64,000 nucleotides of DNA from Jaltomata sinuosa (Eukaryota > Streptophyta > Magnoliopsida > Solanales > Solanaceae), in contig QJPP01000048.1 in the NCBI GenBank assembly GCA_003996215.1, positions 305,001-369,000 on the forward strand, written 5' to 3'. Numbering within the stretch: position 1 is the stretch's first letter; every line of letters begins with the position of its first letter. Shown piece by piece: positions 56,281 through 64,000 of this stretch. The position numbers and the translations under genes were made by a program. The notes beneath the pieces are model-generated. The model was not told the DNA's origin, searched no databases, and was given only the letters and a program-made list of their open reading frames with translations.

Positions 56281-58890
56281 GTGTTCTTTCCATATATGTT
56301 GCATGTTAGTAATTTTCCAATTCATTCTTGTGGTGGTTTCTAGTTTGTTATTTGTGTGCTTTCAAGTTCTTTCCCCCAAAAAAAGATCGCTTAAAAAAAT
56401 AAATTCATTCCAAATATGTTGCATGTTACGTCAACATTTCTATCTTGTTATGTAATACAAACTTATAGTCAGTTTTGATAGTTTTTAAAAACTTATGGAT
56501 ATAAATCATATTTCTTAAAAAAGTGAAATATGTTTTGCAAATACTACGGCCAAACACATGGTGAAATTTCACTCAGATCTTCATCCAAATAATATTTGCC
56601 AAAAATATTAGAATATCTATAGTCAAACGCTAGCTAACTATGCTTCCAAAATTTAGAAATAACAATTGAATAAACTATGATATAGAATCTTGAATAATAT
56701 ATTTAAATAATTATAAAGATACATTATTAAAGGGATGAAGAAATTTAATAAATAAATATATAAATTTAAAATACTTTATTTTAGTTGGGCTTGGTGTTTA
56801 GCACAATCAATTTCTTAATAATATACTATTTTATATTAAAAAAATATTTTTTTACTTATTTAAATTAACAGATTCTTTTAAATAATAAATAATTATATAA
56901 AATTCTAATAGTTGAATTTAAAATTTTAAAATATTATTACCAAGGTTAATTTAGTAAAATAGTACAATGTAACAAAACCTTTTTAGTTGAGGGTTGTCCT
57001 AAGTGAATTTGGACTAATATACCGTTATATATATAGCTAGTGTTCCATCCCTTTGCCGCCATTAAAGAAACAAACTGCGGTATGGCGTTTTGTGTGAAAG
57101 GTATGTTGTGCGGCAAGAGCAAAGTTCATTGTGATCAAGAATGGGATTTTTCCACTGAAGAAGGTGAGGCCTGGTATTTGTGTTCTGTTGCTAAGCCCGG
57201 TACGAAGCTCCGCAAGGTTTTCCCCAACAAGATGAGACTGCGGAAAGTAATGTTGAGGCGGGCAGTGGTGGAGCCGATGGATGTTTTGGCGAGAAACAGG
57301 TTCGACTTTCGCCCCATACTCAGTAGATTTGGTTTGGAATTCAAGGGGTTGTTGTCCAAGCCGCTAGCGGTACCATCAGCAGAGCCCTGCAGGACTAGTA
57401 AATACAGGTTTATTTCTCATCTAAAGACTCAGCTTGATCGTTTCGTTAATCTTTACTAGTATTGTCTCTCTGTTTCATGATTTTTCTTAAAAATGTGTTC
57501 TTTCCATATATGTTGCGTGTCTTATTTGTGTGCTTTCAAGTTCTCTTATTTGTGTGCTTTCAAGTTCTTTCCCCCCCAAAAAAAAAATTGGTTCAAAAAA
57601 AAAAAAAAACTTTCCATAGATATTACATGTTAAGTTTCTAGTTTCTCTGTGTTTTCTAGTTCTTCATGTGATGTCTAATTCTTGATATTTTGTGATTTCT
57701 TTGGTTCATATTATACGTCCATAGTATTCTGTCTCTGTTTTTCTCGTTTCAAGATTTGTCGTTGTTATATAATTGTCCATAGTACTGTGTCTTGTTCTTT
57801 TATTGTTTCATGTTCTTTCCGTTAAAAAAAAAACAAGAAAAAAGGGTTCTTTCCATATATGTTGCATGTTGATTTTCTAGTCCATTCTTGTTATGGTCTG
57901 CACTTTGTTCTTTCTGTGGTTTTCTAGTTTCTTATTTGTGTGCTTTCAAGTTCTTTCCCGAAAATAATTCATTCCAAAAAAAAAGTTCTTTCCATAGATG
58001 TTGCATGTTACCTTTCTAGTCCTTCTGTGGTTTGCACTTTGTTGTTCGTGTTTTCTGTGTGGTCTCGTTCTTCTTTTTGTGGTTTTGGGGTGCATATTAT
58101 CTGTCCATAGTATTCTGGCTCTGTTCTTTTTGTTTCAAGATTTTGTCTCTGTGCTTTAAAGTTCTTTCCCCCCAAAAAAAATTCGTTCAGAAAAAAAACA
58201 AATTCTTTCCATAGATGTTGCTTGTTAAGTTTCTAGTTCTTATTTTTGTGGCTTGCACTTTGTTCTTTTGTGTGGTTTCTAGTTATATCTGTTGGTCTCT
58301 GGTTCCTTCTTTTTATGGTTTCTGGGGTTCATATTATCTGTCCATAGTATCCTGTCTCTGTGCTTTTGAGTTCTTTCCCGAAATATAAAAATTAGATGTT
58401 GCATGTTAAGTTTCTAGTTCTTCTTTATGTGGTTTTAGGGTTAACCAAAAGAAAAATAGGTTAATCACATGAGTTTCAAACTGAAATTTGTCCTTTTATA
58501 TTTCCATAGTATTCTGTCTCTGTTCTTTTCATTTCAAGATTTTGTCCTTCATGTTTTTTCTGTCGATTCATATTGTTTACTTCGTTGGTAGCATGCTCTT
58601 TAAAAAAAATGTTTTTCTCATAGATGTTGCATGTTGTTTTTCTCGTTCGTTTTTGCTGTGGATTGCACATTGTTCTTTGTGTGCTTTCTAGTCTCTTTGT
58701 GTTTTCTAGTTCTTTCTGTGATGTCTAATTCCTTCTTTTAGTGGTTTTTGTGATTCATATTATCTGTCCATAATATTATGTCTCTGTTCTTTTCATTTCA
58801 AGATTTTGTCTTTCATATTTTTTTGGGTAGATATATGTTATCTACTTTGTTGATTGCATGTTGTCTGGCTTGTTCTCTATTTTGTTCTTT
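56281..58890 (+). repeat. Degenerate T-rich tandem array surrounding a short ORF
   Basis: The phrase GTTCTTTCCATAGATGTTGC with ATGTTA recurs near 56284, 57497, 57607, 57847, 57985, 58205 and 58617. Between copies are GTGCTTTCAAGTTCTTTCCC, then CCAAAAAAA, TCTGTCCATAGTATTCTGTC and TTTCAAGATTTTGTC. Units are irregular (about 130-240 bp). Strand bias is strong (T-rich on plus), as in plant introns or leaders. The 57082-57459 ORF lies within it. Confidence 0.7.
57082..57459 (+). CDS. Hypothetical 125-residue basic protein
   Basis: ATG at 57082 (an in-frame GTG at 57040 is not a plausible start) to the stop at 57459. The sequence begins MAFCVKGMLCGKSKVHCDQE, then EWDFSTEEGEAWYLCSV, then a strongly basic KLRKVFPNKMRLRKVMLRR stretch at about 50-70. 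No signal peptide, membrane helix or domain that I recognise. GC content and codon use are clearly higher and more gene-like than in the surrounding T-rich repeats. It could be the first exon of a longer gene: AATACAG/GTTTAT near 57410 is a possible donor. It could also be a relic. Function unknown. Confidence 0.4.
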   Translation: MAFCVKGMLCGKSKVHCDQEWDFSTEEGEAWYLCSVAKPGTKLRKVFPNKMRLRKVMLRRAVVEPMDVLARNRFDFRPILSRFGLEFKGLLSKPLAVPSAEPCRTSKYRFISHLKTQLDRFVNLY

Positions 58891-59092
58891 CTGTGCACTA
58901 TGCTACTGTATTAGGCTTTTTGAGGTAATACATTCTCGGGCTGCAAGGTGATAGGGTCTGGTGTTTTGGCTGGGCTATAAAATTGTGTCTGTTTTTCTGA
59001 AGATAATGAGAAATTTAGATGTAATAGGATATAGAGTGTGCTTTGAGGCTACATCCTTATGACTTTTGCTTATATAGGGTTTAAAGTTTAAG

Positions 59093-60282
59093 ATTTAAGG
59101 TTTGAGCTTTAAAGTATGTCAATCATATATAATAGAAGAGATATAAGGGGTATTTCTGAATGATGCTACATCCTAATTATGGGCTTAGAATGATATAATT
59201 TTTAGTTGCTTGAGATATATTAAAGTGTGATGAGACTAGGGATTCTGATAGTAGAAGAGGAGATATAGGGGTATTTCGGAAGTGTCCTTTGAAAATAGGA
59301 TATCATAAGGATTCTGAGTATAGGACAGATTCTTAAAATAGGATATCTGAGGTGTTTAGCATTGATGGACTGATCTGCATTGCTTTTAAATCTTTTTGGG
59401 CTTGACTGTCTGATTGGTGGTGCATATGTGATGTTAGGCTTTGAACTAGAGAATCTCCTCCAAATATTTCTGATATGTGACTAGACTAGGAGTTCTGATA
59501 ATAGGAGAATGTGAGGGTGTTTAGAGGTGATGGAATGTAATGTAGTCATGTTTGATTATACTAGAGCTATATTTGTGGGCTCAAAAGGATCCAGTTCTTA
59601 GGCTTGAAACTTGAAGAGTCAGCTTGATGGTGTAACTGTGTGGTGGCTAGAATGATAATGTGAGAGATATGACATAACTTATTTTAAACTTTTGTCTATT
59701 AGGTTAAAATACAGTAAAAACTGTCTCTTGTTATCTTTTAGATATGAGGTTTAAAGTATGTTTTAAGCATATATGATAGAACAGATACAAGGCGTATTTC
59801 TGAATGATGCTACATCAGCTTGAGATATATTAAGGTGTGATGAGACTTGGGATTCTGATAATAGAAGATATATAGGTGTATTTCTGAATTGTGCTTTGAA
59901 AGATATCGTAAGGTTTCTTAGAATAGGACACAGATTCTTAAAATAGGATATCTGAGGTGTTTAGGGCTTGACTGTCTGATTGGTAGTGCATATGTGATGT
60001 TAGGCTTTGATCTAGACAATCTGCTTCGATTATTTCAGAGATGTGACTAGACTAGGAGTTCTGATAATAGGAGAATCTGAGGGTGTTTAGTGGTGATGGA
60101 CTGTAATGTGACTATGTTTGATTATACTAGAGGCTATCTTTGTATGGGCTCAAAAGGATCCACTTCTTAGGCTTGAAACTTGAAGAGTCAGCTTGATGGT
60201 GTGACTGTGTGGTGGCTAGAATGATAATGTGAGAGATATGACACAACTTGTTTTAACCTTTCGTCTAGGTTAAAATACAAGT
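59093..60282 (+). repeat. Tandem duplication, unit about 600 bp
   Basis: Copy 1 is about 59093-59720, copy 2 about 59735-60282. Shared landmarks include GATGAGACTAGGGATTCTGA (59229, 59839), TTAAAATAGGATATCTGAGG (59334, 59938), AGACTAGGAGTTCTGATAAT (59483, 60051), GAAGAGTCAGCTTGATGGTG and AGGTTAAAATACA. Copy 2 lacks about 45 bases after GAGGTGTTTAG. No open frame. Confidence 0.85.
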
Positions 60283-62438
60283 CACATAGGTCTATCTTGA
60301 ATGGTTGAATTAACGGGGAGATACTGTGTCAAGTCTTTTTTTAAAAGCCAAAATTGAAAAAAGAAAAAGGATAAACCTTTTCTTTTCTAACGCCATCTTT
60401 TGTTTCAATTTTTAAAATCTCAGTACAGATTCTATTCAAGTGCAGTGCGTTCAGGCCTGAGCTCCATTTTTTGTGTATGTTGGTCATCTATTGGAGGTTA
60501 ATTGCACACACTCTGCACCTTTTGAACCCCAATTCTATGTGATGGGTAAGTGCTGCGATTGTCATAATCGTTGACATGGGTGAAGTGGAAACCTCCCTGC
60601 TTTATGTGCCCACTACAGTCTGAAGAAGACCGTTGTATTAGATTGGAAGTTGGGTGCGTCGTATGGATTTATAGTTGATAATATAGATCAATGAATTGGT
60701 GAGGACAATGAAAGCAATGCAATAAAAAGGGCAGGTGAGGCGCCTCTCGCATGGGTGTATGTATTGTGGTTCCGCAAGGGTCGTACGTGAGTTAGCCTTT
60801 TGGAGCCTCACTAGACTGAATAAGGATGAGTCCTTGTTTTAGTCCGAAGGTGATGCATGCTGAAACAGCCATCTGCATCAGACTACTGTCTAACCCAAAA
60901 ATAAACGAATAAGGCAACTTTCTTACATGCATTGCTAACGGGCTAAACTAGGACACACCATGTATCTATTTGGGACATGGGATGAATCCACCACAACAGA
61001 GGCAGCATATGAGCGTAAAAGTTAAATTTATATCTGAATGCTAAGCCTTCTGCATCCATAGGCCCATCATGTTTCAGGTTGCATTTCCCAGGTGCTAGTG
61101 AGTGAGCCAATCAGAGGAGTCTCACTAGTATCTCCAATTACTTGAGGACTATATTTCTACTGATAAACCAACAACTTGGTGCTTCTACGGAAAGTCGATG
61201 ACATAGGTCTTTGAATGACTTTTTCAAAATATCCATTCTTCTTTCGTAGCTGGGGTAGGTGATACCTAATTCATGTCATGTATTATACTTGAGCAGTGCA
61301 CTTTCATTGGAATTGATCCTCTTTTGCCCCTCACACATTCTGAAGATAGATAACTAGCTACATTTCAGTTGATCCGGTCTGATCCAGTGCCCTTCTATGG
61401 AAATTTGAGATTTTGAAAAGTTTTCAAGAAGTTATCACTGATTGAGTTTGTCTTTGCAAACCAAAAATGAAGCTTGATACAAATTCTTCGATCATTAATT
61501 CAACTCTTCAAGGTGATTTAGTGTGACTTAGTGGTAAGGTGACTTGTCTATGATCAAAAGTGATGGCAGGTCAGGCTGATCCTACCTAGAGAAAAAAAAA
61601 CAGAGTTTTTAACTCCGCCTGTGTTTGGATTCTACTATTCCGCAGCCGGTCCCAAGCCCGGAAAAAGGAGGAGGGTTTATTGTCTTTTAGAAGTCAGATC
61701 CTTCATAAATATGAACCATATAAAACCTGTAATAGTTGTGGTTCTCTGTCTCACACACTCTCTCTTGTAGGTGTGCGCGTGCGTGCATATTCCCATCATG
61801 TAGTCTTTCTCTGCTCAGAATATCCACTTCTTTCTCTTTTTCTGTTAAAATGACCCTTTATCCTAAAATCTGTTCGAAATGAACTTTATAATCACTTTTC
61901 TAGCATAGCTTCTCGCGTTTCTGGATGTCGTATTGGATATGACAATCCAACATATCGTTACTTCTTTTATCACTAAAGTATCAGTTCTGCAAATGCAGAT
62001 GATTTCAAGGCTACCATACTTAAGTGTAACCTTTTGGAAAGAAACTACTACTGCCAAATGATTCTTCTTCTGATGCATTTGCTGCTAAATGTTTTCCAGC
62101 AAAAATGATCTTACCTCTGATCTGTTTTTTTCCCCATAGCATGAGTATTTTCCTTGATCGATGGGCTACATAATGCAGGATTCAACATTGAATAATACCA
62201 CTACCATGATTTCCAATTACCTTTCATTGCAAAAGAAGATTTCCTTAATTTCAACATTAAATCAACTGTCAACAACTCTTGCTTCATCTGAAAGGTTGAG
62301 GGACAGCAATAGCGATGAGCAGCTGAACAGTATAGAAACCTGAGCGCACGAAAACAACTATATTTTTCCTGTTCAGTAATAGCTTCAGTAAAAATTTCCC
62401 TGATTGCTTACATTGTTTCTTTTGTGATTTGCAATTAG
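60283..62438. other. Intergenic, no gene recognised
   Basis: Short fragments only. 61630-61680 has GCCGGTCCCAAGCCCGGAAA and GGAGGAGGG, a retroelement-end motif like that at 23360. 62182-62342 is open on the plus strand after an AG (ISNYLSLQKKISLISTLNQL) but matches nothing I know and does not fit the ribonucleotide reductase sequence just downstream. Confidence 0.4.
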
Positions 62439-63533
62439 ATAGCTGCTTCCTTGCATGCCTTAATAAGGACACTATTGAAGGCATATATGATACTCTTAAG
62501 GAGTGTGCTGACATTAGCAAACCAGCTGGAGGAATTTGAGTAGATGTCCACAACATAGTGCTACTCGGAGTTATACTAATGGACCAGAATTGCTGTGTGT
62601 GTTCAAATCAATGGCATTGCCGATATGTTGACAAAGGGGGTCCCAAAGGAAGGGCATGGGCTCGTTTCTGTGCCTGTTTAGAATTCTAAAGTGCAGGGAT
62701 TAAGGCCTTCATTTTATTTTTTTCTTACCCTGTATGCTGCATATACATGCTTTTTGCTGTCTATCTTGAGACATGCTGCTAAATTTGAAATTTTGGGTTC
62801 AAGGAAGAACCACGGAAAGGTTTGGTTAATATGTGTGTATGTATATATAACGGCACTGAATCTCTGATCTGCTAGTACATTGGAATTTCTATTCTCCTTT
62901 CACATACAAGGCTCATCTATACTCAGCAATTTGACAATAAGTCACTAACATTTCCATTTCTTCTGGAGAGCATGCGGCTAAAGATCCTTTCTGTGCTCTT
63001 GAGGTGCCTGATATAAAGATCCTGGTTTGGCAGACTGCTGGGGTGATGATTTCGAGAACCTCTACATGAAGTATGAAAAAGAGGTAAAAACAAGTCTGCA
63101 CAAAATTGATCTCAGTATGTTACTTTTATCATTGCAGGACCAGGAAATGAGGGTTGTCCAGGCACAAAATCTCTGGTTTGAGATCTTCAAGTCCCAGATA
63201 GAAACCAAGGACCCCTTACATGTTTTGTTTCAGGTGACTTTCATATGATTCTGCTATTGTTCTCATTGCTGGTGGAGAAGTTTTACTCACCTAGCAGCAG
63301 AATGTAGTTGTAAAAATAAAAACAATCAGCAGAATCTGGGGACTGTGAAGTCTTCTAACTCGCGCTTTAGAGATTATTATTATGTACACAAGTCCAACTG
63401 AAACTATTATGTGCAATATAGTCTCGCGTAGATTGCTCTTCCACGATATGTTAGAGAAAAGGTTGTTCACAACCATCTAAGCTTGTTCGAAGCAGGGGAA
63501 GTTGATACTTTAATTTTGACAAACTCACAGAGA
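62439..63533 (+). pseudogene. Ribonucleotide reductase large subunit pseudogene (fragment)
   Basis: Pieces of the R1 subunit occur in the right order. 62439-62690: SCFLACLNKDTIEGIYDTLK and then ECADISKPAGGI, followed by TGA, VDVHNI, and later RYVDKGGPKGRA. About 62776-62818: KFEILGSRKNHGK before a GT donor. 62973-63015: EHAAKDPFCALEVPDI. 63020-63081: PGLADCWGDDFENLYMKYEK, then an intron. 63136-63232: RVVQAQNLWFEIFKSQIET. 63300 onward: NQQNLGTVKSSN, then in shifted frames EIIIMYTSPTET, IALPRYVREK and FDKLTE. The intron positions are kept, so this is a decayed genomic copy, not a retrocopy. Lesions: TGA at 62536, a loss of about 20 codons near 63018, frame changes after 63350, and replacement of the NLCTE active-site Cys. 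The 5' part and the C-terminal half are absent. Not functional. Confidence 0.85.
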
Positions 63534-64000
63534 TTTGATTAATTCCTACTATCAACTCCTTTAACGACAAATCCCAAATGCTTTTGTGTTCGAGTTTCCA
63601 CTGGAGACAATATTTCGTATTCAGAGTATTCTGTGTACTTATTTAGATGTTAGATTAAACAGATCCAAACAAGAATAGCTTTTATGATTTCAGTTTGTAC
63701 AAATTGAATCAAGTTGCTAAATTGTAGCATTTGTGTACTTATCTTTTTCAATGAATTGGCATTCTCTTGCAAACTTCTCTAACAATAGGCCAGTTATTCA
63801 CTAATTAATTGAAAGACAACAAATTAAAGATGTACAAATTAAAACAAGAATAATTAAGCTGTTGATTAAAGATCAAGAAATTTCTTCGTCCCATTCAAAA
63901 GGTGAAGAGAGTATTGCTTCCCAAATGCACAAAGTTTTAAGGGGCATTTACTTAAAAAGAAGTTTAAACAAGTTGCCTGATAATGGGCTAATCTTTAAAT
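63534..64000. other. AT-rich flank, nothing recognised
   Basis: Homology to ribonucleotide reductase stops at FDKLTE; no exon or repeat that I can name follows. Confidence 0.4.

Noticed and set aside
57040..57081. Extension of the 57082 ORF to 57040
   Set aside because: It relies on a GTG start, not used in plant nuclear genes without strong evidence.
62590..62700. A frame reading NGIADMLTKGVPKEGH, like the C-terminus of a Ty1-copia polyprotein
   Set aside because: The overlapping frame continues the ribonucleotide reductase series (VDVHNI, then RYVDKGGPKG) and collinear R1 blocks follow, so the resemblance to copia is chance.

Overview
This is nuclear DNA from a flowering plant, and the repeat content points to the nightshade family (Solanaceae). 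Genes are split by GT-AG introns and intergenic DNA is AT-rich. There are many miniature inverted-repeat elements, (TTG)n-tailed retroelement ends and CTCCCTCCGTCC-type elements. I see no bacterial, plastid or viral genome organisation. The species cannot be fixed from the sequence alone.

Layout. 1-1950 holds a tandem duplication of an F-box gene: the tail of copy 1 (1-533) and a complete copy 2 (723-1793). 7233-28344, minus strand, is a class I trehalose-6-phosphate synthase of the TPS1 type. I resolved it into 18 coding exons that join in frame to 950 residues. Its introns carry a 263-bp TRIM retroelement, a candidate solo LTR, a hAT-type element, a foldback element with a 9-bp target duplication, and about 2.5 kb of decayed foreign-looking coding sequence. 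32255-34582 is a two-exon gene for a small secretory protein of unknown role. 39959-41974 and 52707-54751 are tandem GDSL esterase/lipase paralogues with identical five-exon structures (370 and 369 residues). The 10.7 kb between them is almost entirely small transposable elements and tandem repeats. 55319-55627 encodes a 102-residue protein with two C2H2 fingers. 57082-57459 is an unrecognised 125-codon ORF inside a T-rich degenerate tandem array. 59093-60282 is a long tandem duplication. 62439-63533 is a decayed pseudogene of the large subunit of ribonucleotide reductase.

How the genes relate. They are independent plant genes, not a pathway cluster: SCF ubiquitin ligase targeting, trehalose-6-phosphate sugar signalling, secreted lipid or ester hydrolysis, and a probable DNA-binding mini-protein. 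The only functional grouping is the two duplicated families (F-box and GDSL).

I did not find a convincing new biological system. The most notable points are in TPS1: the usual MPG start codon reads ACG, an in-frame ATG is available in an upstream exon, and a 64-bp tandem duplication has copied a splice acceptor so that its use would give an immediate stop. Also notable are a duplicated F-box gene that seems to have lost its own promoter, a TRIM with intact primer-binding site, and a ribonucleotide reductase pseudogene missing its active-site cysteine. All coordinates and splice sites were read by eye from the sequence; no search or alignment was run.
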